Below the pieces are notes generated by a model. That model worked only from the letters and a program-made list of their open reading frames with translations, did no database searches and was not told the DNA's origin. Positions 16,009-23,975 of a stretch of 35,252 nt of DNA are shown in pieces; within the stretch, counting starts at the first letter, position 1, and each line of letters starts with the position of its first letter. The DNA lies in IMG/VR virus record IMGVR_UViG_3300009159_003934, positions 1-35,252 of that record; one strand, 5' to 3'. The translations under genes and the position numbers were made by a program. This stretch comes from a virus.

Positions 16009-16042
16009 AAAAGCGTGTCACTGTTGTAGTGTACACGCTTTT
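16009..16042 (-). terminator. Terminator-like or regulatory hairpin upstream of gp32
   Basis: Perfect 10-bp stem AAAAGCGTGT (16009-16018) with ACACGCTTTT (16033-16042), extended inside by CAC/GTG, with A and T tracts flanking so it can terminate on either strand. It lies 59 bases before the gp32 ATG. It either ends transcripts arriving from the glycosyltransferase gene upstream or is part of a structured gp32 leader, as T4 gp32 represses its own mRNA through a leader structure. Confidence 0.55.
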
Positions 16043-16049
16043 AGTGTCA

Positions 16050-16071
16050 GCGTCAACGATATTTATGACGC
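16050..16071 (-). promoter_or_regulatory. Late-promoter-like CATAAATA in the loop of a small inverted repeat
   Basis: GCGTCA (16050-16055) and TGACGC (16066-16071) form a 6-bp inverted repeat. The bases between and overlapping the second arm (16060-16067) read CATAAATA on the minus strand, one base from TATAAATA. It is 109 bases upstream of the gp32 ATG, with the hairpin at 16009-16042 in between. Together with that hairpin it fills the 173-base gap 15951-16123, the largest intergenic gap here. Confidence 0.4.
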
Positions 16072-16123
16072 GGTTGTTCTATTTGCTTTAATTTAAGTCA
16101 CAGCCTTTTTATGACTCTAATTT

Positions 16124-16972
16124 TTAATATTGTCGTTTAAATAATCGCTTGTCGGCAAAAGATTGGCTGGATTTCCAAAGTTCTAGATCTATTGTCACAT
16201 CTTGATTTTGAAACCAGTCTGGTTCTCTATTCCAGTCTTCAATATTGTCATTAAAATGATTGCTTGCGTATGGTCGTAAGGGCAATGGATCTTTCCAAAA
16301 ATGTTTCCTAAAAATTTCTAACATTTCAAACTCGCTCATGATCATGGTCTGCTCGGTGTCGTTGTACCATAAAATTTTTTTATCCTGCATTAACTCAATA
16401 TGTAAATTTAAAAAATTTTTCTTGTGTACATTTTCTACGTGTGCTCTAAGAGCCTGTAACAATTCCCTAGAAACGAATCTAAAAGAAATCCAACTTGATC
16501 CTAGATTTTCTTCAGAAGATCCTACCCTAAGTTCTGTTCCTAACATATATTTGCAATAAAGTTTAAATCCTAGACCAGTTGGAGATTCTGGAAAAGGCCT
16601 AGCTGGTATCCAGGATACATTTGGATATTCTTTTAATATGACGTCGGCATCTATCAACAGGATATTAGATTCGCTGACAAAATAGTCTACATGTAGCTTG
16701 ATTAGTTGTTGTCTTACCCAGCCGCCTGCGTTGCCGTCGTTGACCTTATCGAGCGTTGAATAACACTCAAACGCAATGTTTTTTGATGGAAATTGCTGAG
16801 AAATATATTTCTTATAGTTGTCTACAAAGGACGGCCAATGTGTTAGATCAAAATCATCAATCAAAATAGTCACAGGGATCTGATCCAAATACTCAAAAAT
16901 TGATCTAAGGCACAACACACTTATGAAAAAATATCCAGGATGATTAGTTACAATTACTCGATCAATTTTCAT
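16124..16972 (-). CDS. GT-A fold glycosyltransferase-like protein (DUF6492-like)
   Basis: A 282-residue protein with GGWVRQQLIKLHVDYFVSES followed by a DAD metal site at 108-110 (ILLIDADVIL); the W-x-x-Q-Q-x-x-K-L segment before the acidic triad is typical of DUF6492-type glycosyltransferases. The first strand is DRVIVTNHPGYFFISVL. The gene is AT-rich and sits alone between gp32 and virion genes, 5 kb away from the glycan island, so it looks like a separate insertion. Role: transfer of a sugar, perhaps to a virion or host-surface glycan. No Shine-Dalgarno is obvious. Confidence 0.55.
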   Translation of the reverse strand: MKIDRVIVTNHPGYFFISVLCLRSIFEYLDQIPVTILIDDFDLTHWPSFVDNYKKYISQQFPSKNIAFECYSTLDKVNDGNAGGWVRQQLIKLHVDYFVSESNILLIDADVILKEYPNVSWIPARPFPESPTGLGFKLYCKYMLGTELRVGSSEENLGSSWISFRFVSRELLQALRAHVENVHKKNFLNLHIELMQDKKILWYNDTEQTMIMSEFEMLEIFRKHFWKDPLPLRPYASNHFNDNIEDWNREPDWFQNQDVTIDLELWKSSQSFADKRLFKRQY

Positions 16973-17002
16973 TTACTGTAATTTATTAAAGTACAAATAA
17001 AA

Positions 17003-18802
17003 TTACTTGCGCATCATTCCACTAAGTTCTCTAAGGCGGTCCAGGAAGCTGGTGTCCTTTTCTACCGGTTTCATTTTACCCGAATGTCCATATTGTCCTT
17101 GTAATGCTGTAGTTTCTTCCAGGGGTGGATTGCCAGTGGTTGCGAACATGGATTCATCGGCTGGTGCCTTTCCGGACAATCGATTAAGTGTTGCTAATTC
17201 TGATTCATACATGCCGCTGCCGCACTCCATCAAGCCGTGTTCAGGACAGTGTTCGCCTTCGGCAGTGTAGTTGCATGATCCATCTGTTTCTTCTTCGCCA
17301 AATGCATCTTGTGCGGCACTGCCTAGTTTGGCACCAGTCATTGCACCACCTGGGCTCTTTGTCAATGCGGCACCACCAATGCCACCTACTATTGCTCCAA
17401 GCATACCATCTTGCAGTAACTCGTTATTCATTCCGCCATCAACTGAATATTCTTCATCATCTTGTTCGGCAACAGGAGGGGGCGGAACTTCGGCTGCTGG
17501 TGCAGCGGCCACTGGTGCTTCCGGAGCCACTGTGGCCGGAGCCAACTGTTCGGATTTGAGTGCATCTAACACTATATCAAAATCATCAAATCCTTTGCTG
17601 GCCATATCAGTGATACGTGCAATAACTATACTACGGCAGTCAGCATCGGGATCTTGTTCTGCCAAGTCTTGCAGTTGATCAAACAAGATGTCATCACCAA
17701 CTAAACTGTACAACTGTTCGGTTGCGTTTGTTGCATCTGCACCAACTGGCAATTCCTGTGACAACAGTGCAATAAGCTCTTGCTGTTCTTCTGGTGTGTT
17801 GGGTGTGGCCCAGGTGCCTTCTAATAGGTTTTCAGCCCAGGCTTCAAATATGTTTGCTTCTTTCATTGCGGTTCCTTGTTGTTGTATACGGGCCAAGATA
17901 GGTAAGGCCTGTTCAATTCGCGAATCAATTGTTTCTTGAACAAATAACGTTTTAATATCTTCGATGATTACATCTTGTTCTGTTATATCAGCAGGATTCC
18001 AACTTTCAAAGTAGCTGTTGTATCCACGGCTGGAAGCAAGACCTTTAAGAGCTCGGCTCACTGTGGCATGGTACACATTGGTTTCGTTCACCAGATTGGC
18101 AGTGTCGCCTTCAAACACACGTCCATGACTGGCTCTGCGAAAACGGCTTAGTACGTTGAGTTCTTCTACCATGTTGGCAATGTGCTGTCCACGCATGTCA
18201 TATGGTCTGCCGCCTTGGCGCACATGTTCTACCATGGCACGGCCTCCTGCCAAGTTGCGGAATGGCAACTTGTAGCGTTCACCTTCGGCTGTTTCTAAGA
18301 ACAAACTTTCAACTTGGCGGAAACGTGCTTCATTCACACCCATTGGACGCTTGTGCCGTATCATTAAGCGCACAGAATCTGGACCACCATTCCAACTCAC
18401 ATTCTTTGTGCCGTTCCAACTTTCGAACAGGCCTTCTTTAAGAGCTGCTTGCCCTTGCATACTGTACTTGAGTCTGTTGATATTTTGGCTACCAAAAGTC
18501 ATAAAATTCTTTGTGGCAAAGTTTTTAAGTTGGTGCTGGAATTCATACCATTCTGTTTTATCTTCGCTGTCCATGCCGCGGCCCACATTGTCACCACTGA
18601 ACAATTCCAGTTGTTTATCATCTCCCAACATCACAACCACTGTGCCGTAGTTGGTGCCGCCGGAACTGATGAATTCAAAACTGTAAATTTCAGCATCTTC
18701 AGCCGAAGGTGCGGCTTTGCCAGTGCTGTCTAGTATTTCTGGGTCAAAGCCACGAGTGACCAGTAGGTCAAAAAGTTGTTGTCCGGGAGTATTCTGTGCC
18801 AT
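17003..18802 (-). CDS. Unknown 599-residue protein, probable virion component
   Basis: I do not recognise a family. Residues 1-340 look globular and alpha/beta (two FESWN segments, near 125 and 263). From about 420 a Pro/Ala/Val linker (PVAAAPAAEVPPPPVAEQDDEE) leads to a glycine-zipper segment GAIVGGIGGAALTKSPGGAMTGAKLGSA near 460-490, which could pack against membrane or other subunits. Then comes a Cys/His cluster CNYTAEGEHCPEHGLMEC (Cys510, Cys519, His522, Cys527), a zinc-site candidate. The last 60 residues contain two LxxLxxLSG-like helical ends. GATAAATA lies seven bases before the ATG, implying late expression next to gp17. A structural or injected protein is likely but unproven. Confidence 0.6.
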   Translation of the reverse strand: MAQNTPGQQLFDLLVTRGFDPEILDSTGKAAPSAEDAEIYSFEFISSGGTNYGTVVVMLGDDKQLELFSGDNVGRGMDSEDKTEWYEFQHQLKNFATKNFMTFGSQNINRLKYSMQGQAALKEGLFESWNGTKNVSWNGGPDSVRLMIRHKRPMGVNEARFRQVESLFLETAEGERYKLPFRNLAGGRAMVEHVRQGGRPYDMRGQHIANMVEELNVLSRFRRASHGRVFEGDTANLVNETNVYHATVSRALKGLASSRGYNSYFESWNPADITEQDVIIEDIKTLFVQETIDSRIEQALPILARIQQQGTAMKEANIFEAWAENLLEGTWATPNTPEEQQELIALLSQELPVGADATNATEQLYSLVGDDILFDQLQDLAEQDPDADCRSIVIARITDMASKGFDDFDIVLDALKSEQLAPATVAPEAPVAAAPAAEVPPPPVAEQDDEEYSVDGGMNNELLQDGMLGAIVGGIGGAALTKSPGGAMTGAKLGSAAQDAFGEEETDGSCNYTAEGEHCPEHGLMECGSGMYESELATLNRLSGKAPADESMFATTGNPPLEETTALQGQYGHSGKMKPVEKDTSFLDRLRELSGMMRK

Positions 18803-18809
18803 AGTGTTC

Positions 18810-18817
18810 TATTTATC
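18810..18817 (-). promoter_or_regulatory. Late-promoter-like GATAAATA, seven bases before an ATG
   Basis: The plus strand reads TATTTATC; on the minus strand this is GATAAATA ending seven bases upstream of the ATG at 18802. A T4-type start about six bases downstream of the box would leave a leader of about two bases. No Shine-Dalgarno is seen between box and ATG. Confidence 0.5.
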
Positions 18818-18827
18818 CAATTTAGCG

Positions 18828-20402
18828 TTAACGCAATGTAGCAAAAAATGGCATGGGCTCTATCATTGTATCGCCAAAATCACGCATTTGCGAGTCCATT
18901 TCTGTGTGATAGTTCTGCAACAACTGCATCATGCGTATGGCCAACAGTGTGCCCATTACCAAGTCGTCTGTTTCTCCAGGTTTGGCAGCGTAGCTTGTTC
19001 CGTGTGCCACAAACGTTTTGAGCTCTGAAACCAGCGGAGCACTGTTGACGGTCATTTTTTTAGATTCTACCAGGATCTTTAACTTGCTACAGGCCGATAG
19101 TTTGCTTTTATTAGTGGTGTTAAATCCTTTGCGGATTCTACGAGCACCACCTGCTACAGAATTATCACTTAGGAAATAGCCTTCAATGTTTTCTTCGCCA
19201 AATTCAACAATACTGATCAGTGCGGCTTCGCCTATGGTGTTGTTCTCTACCGAGTAATAAATGCTTTTGGGATCTTTAACTGCTTCATTGATGTGCTTGC
19301 ACACATCTGCTAATATACGTATCTGTGCAGGGATAGTAGTTCGGTTGTGGCGCCATTCAGCCACTTGTATAGTGGTGTTGGCTTCAAACACTTGTATAGC
19401 TGCCGGGTCTCCTCCGGTGCCCAAACTTGGATCCAAGGCTACAACATACAGTTTACCAGCCTCGGGTCGTTTGTACCAACGTACTTGTCCTGTTCTGTAC
19501 AAGGGTTCTTGTTGGCCTTTTAACTCAACCAAGATAGCCGGTGCAATCAGTGTTTCATCATTGATAATAAATTCGCAGCCAATCTCTCGACGGAATCGAT
19601 CAGTTCCCAACTGTGCTTCCATGCTGGCGCCCCAAGCCGCATCGCGGTCTGGGTGCTCTTGCCAGAAACTGCGGAATGCTCGGAATCCATTGATGCCTAA
19701 CGGTGTTGGATTGCCATATTCATCTTCACACTTGTTGGCGCTTTTCCACAACAGCGCAAACTGATCTTCGTCTGAGTTAGGAGTACTTGTAATAATTGCC
19801 TTACCGCCAGTGGCCAGTGTAGGGCTAATACTAGTCCAGAACTCTTTGGCAATAGTGGGTCGAACAAACGCAAACTCGTCTGCGTACAGCAGTGATATAC
19901 TCATACCACGACCGGTTGTTTCTGTGGTTGTGGCTGATATAATACGACTGCCATTTTCAAAGTCTATTGAGCCTTTGTTGTAGCTGGTGACACCAGCTCT
20001 AATATGGTCCGGGCACAGTTCATACGCAAAACGTATACGTTGCATGATCTCTTGCGCACCTGTGTACTTGTGTGCGGCAATAAGAATAGTTGAGTCCGGC
20101 ACAAACATAGCATACCATAACAGGTATCCGGCAGCACTTGTAGACTTACCTGTTTGTCGAGGCATCATTGAGATACTGAAACGATAGTTATGATACACAT
20201 TGATCAATCGTGCCTGATACTCAAACGGATGATACAACATCTTGCCTTGTGTAGGGTGCTGTATATAAAAGAAATGATCCAGGAAGTATGCAGGACCTGT
20301 TACAGGATCTGCACAGTCCATAAATTCTGTTATTTCGGATTCTGAGAATGACTGGCGCCGGTGTGGTGCTTTGATCAGTACACCTTCTAAACTTTTAGCC
20401 AT
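18828..20402 (-). CDS. gp17: Terminase large subunit gp17
   Basis: A 524-residue product from the ATG at 20402; an in-frame TTG two codons earlier is less likely. The ATPase domain has MMPRQTGKST (Walker A, about 79-88), SLLYADEFAF with Walker B Asp175 and Glu176, and the coupling motif ITSTPNS near 205-211. The nuclease domain starts with YVVALDPSLGTGGDPAAI (Asp324 and Asp332), followed by EVEN-type YYSVENNTIGEAALI. T4 gp17 is 610 residues, so this is a compact version. It packages DNA into proheads with the small terminase. It overlaps the radical SAM gene by eight bases (ATGGCTAA), so its translation is coupled to that gene. Confidence 0.95.
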   Translation of the reverse strand: MAKSLEGVLIKAPHRRQSFSESEITEFMDCADPVTGPAYFLDHFFYIQHPTQGKMLYHPFEYQARLINVYHNYRFSISMMPRQTGKSTSAAGYLLWYAMFVPDSTILIAAHKYTGAQEIMQRIRFAYELCPDHIRAGVTSYNKGSIDFENGSRIISATTTETTGRGMSISLLYADEFAFVRPTIAKEFWTSISPTLATGGKAIITSTPNSDEDQFALLWKSANKCEDEYGNPTPLGINGFRAFRSFWQEHPDRDAAWGASMEAQLGTDRFRREIGCEFIINDETLIAPAILVELKGQQEPLYRTGQVRWYKRPEAGKLYVVALDPSLGTGGDPAAIQVFEANTTIQVAEWRHNRTTIPAQIRILADVCKHINEAVKDPKSIYYSVENNTIGEAALISIVEFGEENIEGYFLSDNSVAGGARRIRKGFNTTNKSKLSACSKLKILVESKKMTVNSAPLVSELKTFVAHGTSYAAKPGETDDLVMGTLLAIRMMQLLQNYHTEMDSQMRDFGDTMIEPMPFFATLR

Positions 20403-21531
20403 TTGCAAACTCCGGCCATAATTTCACAAATTTTCCTGCGCTGTCAGGATGATACTGTGTTTCAATCTCTGTGATATGTTGTTTAAATTTTTGCAAAATT
20501 ACAGGTTGTTCCTGTACCACATTGCGATATGTGGCCAATGCATTGTCAAAAAACGATCTCTCAACTGGTGTTGCCAATCCTGTGGCGTAAAAACGTTCGA
20601 TCTCTGCGGCTGCCAATTTGGCAACACCTGGGCCGTGCAAGAATGGATCAAGGTAGTCAGGCTGGAATAAGTTTTGCCATAGTACTGTAACACCTTGCGC
20701 CTCTGCCCATTCACGCAATTCCACAACACGAGTGGCATTGTAGATGTTGTACACAGCATGGATGCCGCCCCAGTGGCCGGACTTGCTCATTAGTTCTTTG
20801 ACTGCGGCCAGGTTGTGCGTTAATAACGCCCATTTGCCACCGTGTCTGACATATTCAAATCGATCGCCAATGTTGTCAAAACTCATACTCCACCCAACTC
20901 GTGATCGCTGACTCAGCTTGCTGAAGATTTTGTTTTTGTCTAAATCCACACTCATGTTGGTAATGAGAGTCACAATAGCGTCTTTGGGAATCACATCCAG
21001 CAGTCGTTCATTTTCTGGCAGCAGTAACGGTTCGCCACCAACCAAGGCCATTTCATGTATGTGTTCACTGTGCTGTTCAATGAAGTCACACACTTGTTCA
21101 TAGTAAGGACGTGAACCTGACTTAAAAGGAACGCCTTTGATACTGGCCCATTTTGAACTGCAATATTCCATGCAGTAGTTACAACTTAGATTGCAAGTGG
21201 TGTTCCAGCGTATGTCTATAATAACAGGATAATGGTACTGTGTGCCTGCGGCAGCATAATCAAAGTTGGGATTTACGCTGTTGTGCCACGCACGTTCAGA
21301 TCGGCTGCCCAGGCGCTCTGCTTGCACACAGTTGGAACAGTAGGCATGTGGCTGGCCCTGTGCAATAGTACCGCGGATTTCTTGTAGTAGATCTCCGTTG
21401 AGGATTTCAATAATGCCGTCCGTATTTAAATTGCCCAGCATGTTGGGGTCGCCTGCACAGCAAGTTTTGACATCGCCACGTGGGTTTATGTGTAGGCCAC
21501 GCCAGGGTGCGGCACAGTAGAAATTGGACAT
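20395..21531 (-). CDS. Radical SAM protein with N-terminal SPASM/twitch-like cysteines
   Basis: A 378-residue product from the ATG at 21531; a TTG at 21552 would add seven residues. The radical SAM cluster motif is CNLSCNYC (Cys113, Cys117, Cys120), followed by ALVGGEPLLLPEN and TLITNMSV. Ahead of it the first 70 residues carry FYCAAPWRGLHINPRGDVKTCC and HAYCSNCVQ, i.e. Cys6, 24, 25, 65 and 68, matching the auxiliary Fe-S SPASM/twitch pattern that normally follows the core. Proteins of this layout are known in phages but have no assigned reaction. TAAATA lies five bases before the ATG. The overlap with gp17 puts it in the packaging operon. Confidence 0.8.
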   Translation of the reverse strand: MSNFYCAAPWRGLHINPRGDVKTCCAGDPNMLGNLNTDGIIEILNGDLLQEIRGTIAQGQPHAYCSNCVQAERLGSRSERAWHNSVNPNFDYAAAGTQYHYPVIIDIRWNTTCNLSCNYCMEYCSSKWASIKGVPFKSGSRPYYEQVCDFIEQHSEHIHEMALVGGEPLLLPENERLLDVIPKDAIVTLITNMSVDLDKNKIFSKLSQRSRVGWSMSFDNIGDRFEYVRHGGKWALLTHNLAAVKELMSKSGHWGGIHAVYNIYNATRVVELREWAEAQGVTVLWQNLFQPDYLDPFLHGPGVAKLAAAEIERFYATGLATPVERSFFDNALATYRNVVQEQPVILQKFKQHITEIETQYHPDSAGKFVKLWPEFANG

Positions 21532-21536
21532 GCAGT

Positions 21537-21542
21537 TATTTA
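21537..21542 (-). promoter_or_regulatory. TAAATA five bases before the radical SAM ATG
   Basis: The plus strand reads TATTTA. On the minus strand TAAATA ends five bases upstream of the ATG at 21531, the spacing at which a T4-like late transcript would start on the A of the ATG. No Shine-Dalgarno at normal distance. The two bases before it are TG rather than TA. Confidence 0.35.
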
Positions 21543-21564
21543 CATATCCCAAGCTGGGGCGGGA

Positions 21565-22380
21565 TTATTCTGCGTTCTTGCCGCACCGGGCACGTTTGGC
21601 ATTGGTCAGCGCACCGTAGTCCACTGGCCATTCTGCACCAGGTAAAACTTCTCGAGCGCCTTTTGGATAAGCAAACTTAACGCCAGCACGGCTTTCGATG
21701 CTGGGAATCGGCAGGCGGAATCGGGTCAAGTCGTTGCCCAGGTTAACATATGGTTTGGTGTGTGGAAATGCCCAGCCGGCAATTTCGCCAGTGGCGCCGT
21801 TCACAACAATCTTGTAGTAACCATTGGGTACAATAACACCGTTGCCAATATATGGGTCACCAGCGCCATAGAATGCGCCAACGTATATGGTAAAAGCCTG
21901 GTTGCGTTGCACTGCCCAGCCTCTGATGGATGTCTCTAACAACTTCCATATACCACGATTTAAACTGCCGTGTTGAGGATACATGTTTGTCATTAAAAAA
22001 CTTTCGTACTCAACAATCTCGCTCCAGCTTAGGTCGCCATCCGGTGCGGCATGGCCTTTGTCGTAGCCAGTTCCTGCATAGTCATCTGGCCTGGCACCGT
22101 TGACCACTGATCGATCTGCTACAAATGCGTTGGTACGTGGCCAGCAACCCAATGCGTTTTGTGGCAGTAGGGTGTAACTCACATAGGCAGGGATTTTTGC
22201 AGGAGCGTCATATCCTACCAAGTATGCTTCACGGCAAATTGGTTGTGCTGGACGTTGTGTTTGTGCCCATCCATATGGTGCGTGTACCACGCAGGCCTGT
22301 GCGGGCAGTGGGGCTCGTTGTTCCCAGGCGTGTGATAAGTTAGTGGCTGTGATCAACAGCGCAAATAAGATTTTTTTCAT
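21565..22380 (-). CDS. Secreted DNA/RNA non-specific endonuclease (NUC1-like)
   Basis: A 271-residue protein with a textbook signal peptide: MKK, a hydrophobic stretch ILFALLITATNL, and a likely cleavage after SHA (residue 18). The catalytic region is YDKGHAAPDGDL (DKGH at 107-110 in place of the usual DRGH, His110 as general base), followed by FLMTNMYPQHGSLNRGIWKLLE with Asn141 as the expected magnesium ligand. Family members cut DNA and RNA without sequence preference. Four cysteines (30, 49, 79, 266) could form disulfides outside the cytoplasm. TATAAATA is four bases before the ATG, indicating late expression. Export to the periplasm or medium is predicted. Confidence 0.85.
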   Translation of the reverse strand: MKKILFALLITATNLSHAWEQRAPLPAQACVVHAPYGWAQTQRPAQPICREAYLVGYDAPAKIPAYVSYTLLPQNALGCWPRTNAFVADRSVVNGARPDDYAGTGYDKGHAAPDGDLSWSEIVEYESFLMTNMYPQHGSLNRGIWKLLETSIRGWAVQRNQAFTIYVGAFYGAGDPYIGNGVIVPNGYYKIVVNGATGEIAGWAFPHTKPYVNLGNDLTRFRLPIPSIESRAGVKFAYPKGAREVLPGAEWPVDYGALTNAKRARCGKNAE

Positions 22381-22384
22381 CAGA

Positions 22385-22392
22385 TATTTATA
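22385..22392 (-). promoter_or_regulatory. Perfect TATAAATA four bases before the nuclease ATG
   Basis: The plus strand reads TATTTATA. On the minus strand TATAAATA fills the 12-base gap between the fibre-like gene stop (22393) and the nuclease ATG (22380), leaving TCTG before ATG. No Shine-Dalgarno fits. A T4-like start would fall at or inside the start codon. Confidence 0.55.
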
Positions 22393-23184
22393 TTATGCTA
22401 TTTGGTATGTGCCACTGATGTCAAAGTGTGCATCGCCTGCTATGGCCCAATAGGCAAGAGTATTACCAGGTGGGACTCCTCCCGGTACATTGAATTTCCA
22501 TTGTAAATCGCTGGCAGTCTGTGAATAAAAGAATTTCATTGTGCTGGTGCTTACAGTACTATCGGTGTGTCCGGCAATGTGATAAAGAGTGTTGGCACCC
22601 GATCCGCCACCAGATCCAATTTGATGTAGTGTACCATTGGTCGAAGTCCAGGTTGCGTGTGCAGGAAATGGCAAAGTTATTTGATATTGACTGTTTCCGT
22701 AATTTGTAGTTCCTACAAAATCGACATTGACATGAAAGGTGCATATTGAATTATGTAACACATAACTACCGGACACAGTGCCGCCCGCAAATGTATTGTT
22801 AACATCTTTAAACTGAGGATCAAACGCACTTATAACTTCAGTCACTACATTGTTGCCATTGAGCACAGAGTTGCCAGTAACAGTAAGTGTATTGCTGACA
22901 AACGTCAGATTGGCTGATCCTGTAAATAAGTTGCCACCTGCATTTAACTGAAGTGACCCAACTGGGCCGGATGGATCAGCATGTGCTCCGCCGCCGCCTG
23001 TAGAAATTAAATTTAAGTCGCCATTGGTGTTACCAATGTATACATCATTATTTAAAAGATTGACCACCATTTCGCCAGGTCTAGCATTGCCGTTGTAGTT
23101 AGCAATGGTCTCTTGAGCATTGTCTTTCATTACCGTGCGGCTTATGCCGGTAATGTCGTCGTATGGTGGTGGTGGATTTGCCAT
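22393..23184 (-). CDS. Tail-fibre-like virion protein
   Basis: A 263-residue protein. RPGEMVVNLLNNDVYIGNTNGDLNLISTGGGG at about 36-68 is the short beta repeat seen near the N-terminus of many phage tail-fibre and receptor-binding proteins (gel-vnl...vyvGn..g). It continues with Gly/Asn/Ser/Thr-rich strands (LTFVSNTLTVTGNSVLNGNNVV) and a C-terminal beta-rich part of about 140 residues ending in AYWAIAGDAHFDISGTYQIA. No catalytic motif is seen. A CTAAATA box lies 25 bases upstream. It probably contributes to host recognition; a short adsorption or decoration protein is the alternative. Confidence 0.6.
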   Translation of the reverse strand: MANPPPPYDDITGISRTVMKDNAQETIANYNGNARPGEMVVNLLNNDVYIGNTNGDLNLISTGGGGAHADPSGPVGSLQLNAGGNLFTGSANLTFVSNTLTVTGNSVLNGNNVVTEVISAFDPQFKDVNNTFAGGTVSGSYVLHNSICTFHVNVDFVGTTNYGNSQYQITLPFPAHATWTSTNGTLHQIGSGGGSGANTLYHIAGHTDSTVSTSTMKFFYSQTASDLQWKFNVPGGVPPGNTLAYWAIAGDAHFDISGTYQIA

Positions 23185-23209
23185 GATATCTTTAAATTTC
23201 TAGTTAAAG

Positions 23210-23217
23210 TATTTAGT
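23210..23217 (-). promoter_or_regulatory. Late-promoter-like ACTAAATA
   Basis: The minus strand reads ACTAAATA, sharing the TAAATA core, ending 25 bases before the ATG at 23184. The same CTAAATA variant lies 26 bases before gp18, which supports both. Confidence 0.4.
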
Positions 23218-23224
23218 TATAAGT

Positions 23225-23605
23225 TTAATAACCCTTGAACGGCTTGACAAGGCTCTGTGTGACTACAAAATTGGGTTCATCACTCTCAGCCGTTGATACC
23301 AATTGCTTACCACCTGGTGTATTGGTCATTGCCAATGCTTGATCAATAACCTGTGCTATACCTGAATTCATACCTGCCACAACTGCATGTTCGCCAAAGG
23401 CAGTTTCTGCTGACCATTCTGGCATGAACGGGTTTAGATCATCTTTTGCGGCATCGCTACGTGCTCGCGCCAGTGCCACGCCCATTCTGTATGTTTTGTA
23501 TGGGTCCGAAGAACTTAGGCCCGGCAAGGTGTAGGTGTAGCGTAGGGGATTTTTAGTTTCCGGTGGCAGTTCACGTTGCTCTGCAATAAATTCACGGGCT
23601 CTCAT
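23225..23605 (-). CDS. Small protein with a T4-like capsid-targeting N-terminus, copy A
   Basis: A 126-residue protein starting MRAREFIAEQ. The start matches the T4 internal-protein capsid-targeting sequence MKTYQEFIAE, and IAE followed by Gln fits the (I/L)-x-E cleavage consensus of the T4 prohead protease gp21. The remaining ~116 residues (TLPGLSSSDPYKTYRMGVALARARSDAA..., AFGEHAVVAGMNSG) have no family I recognise and end in SLVKPFKGY. The neighbouring gene has a similar start and a similar FKGY ending, so they are probably diverged duplicates. ATGA overlap with that gene. An internal, perhaps injected, head protein is predicted. Confidence 0.65.
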   Translation of the reverse strand: MRAREFIAEQRELPPETKNPLRYTYTLPGLSSSDPYKTYRMGVALARARSDAAKDDLNPFMPEWSAETAFGEHAVVAGMNSGIAQVIDQALAMTNTPGGKQLVSTAESDEPNFVVTQSLVKPFKGY

Positions 23606-23973
23606 CGTGGATATCCTTTGAATCCTTGCACAGGACTTTGTTTGTTGGTAGACTCTAATTCTTGACTGCGCAGGTCACCGTGGTTGAGGTCTTGGTGTTC
23701 TGACCCCACAGCTTGGAATGCTTTTTCTATCATGTCTTGTTCAACATCAGTGTAGGGCATGGCCACATTGTAACGTCCTGCCCAGGATTCATGATCTATC
23801 TTTGGAACAAACGTGCCATCCGTACACGCGGCGGCCATCATGACTCGATTGAGTTCGTAGACTCTATCGGCTAGATCTACATCTCTAAACTTGTTGAGTC
23901 CAACTGTGGCTCGACTTCTTCGTTGACCAATCTTGCCGGTTTGTTTCTCAATGAGAAACTCATGAGCTCTCAT
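23602..23973 (-). CDS. Small protein with a T4-like capsid-targeting N-terminus, copy B
   Basis: A 123-residue protein starting MRAHEFLIEKQ, a variant of the MxxxEFIxE capsid-targeting pattern with LIE as possible prohead-protease site. The mature part would begin KQTGKIGQRRSRATVGLNKF, which is strongly basic, as expected for a protein packaged with DNA. The C-terminus SPVQGFKGYPR matches the ending of copy A. The middle (DLADRVYELNRVMMAAACTDGTFVPKIDHESWAGRYNVAMPY) has no recognised family. It overlaps copy A by ATGA. Confidence 0.65.
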   Translation of the reverse strand: MRAHEFLIEKQTGKIGQRRSRATVGLNKFRDVDLADRVYELNRVMMAAACTDGTFVPKIDHESWAGRYNVAMPYTDVEQDMIEKAFQAVGSEHQDLNHGDLRSQELESTNKQSPVQGFKGYPR

Positions 23974-23975
23974 GT

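Noticed and set aside
17188-17678. Overlapping plus-strand open frames (123 and 135 codons) inside the 599-residue gene
   Set aside because: They lie opposite the Pro/Ala/Gly-rich linker; low-complexity Leu/His or Ser/Ala reading is an artefact of that composition.
23935-23970. Short inverted repeat GTTTCTCA/TGAGAAAC near the start of the 123-residue protein gene
   Set aside because: It encodes the N-terminal residues of the protein in frame; a structural role is possible but cannot be separated from coding constraint.
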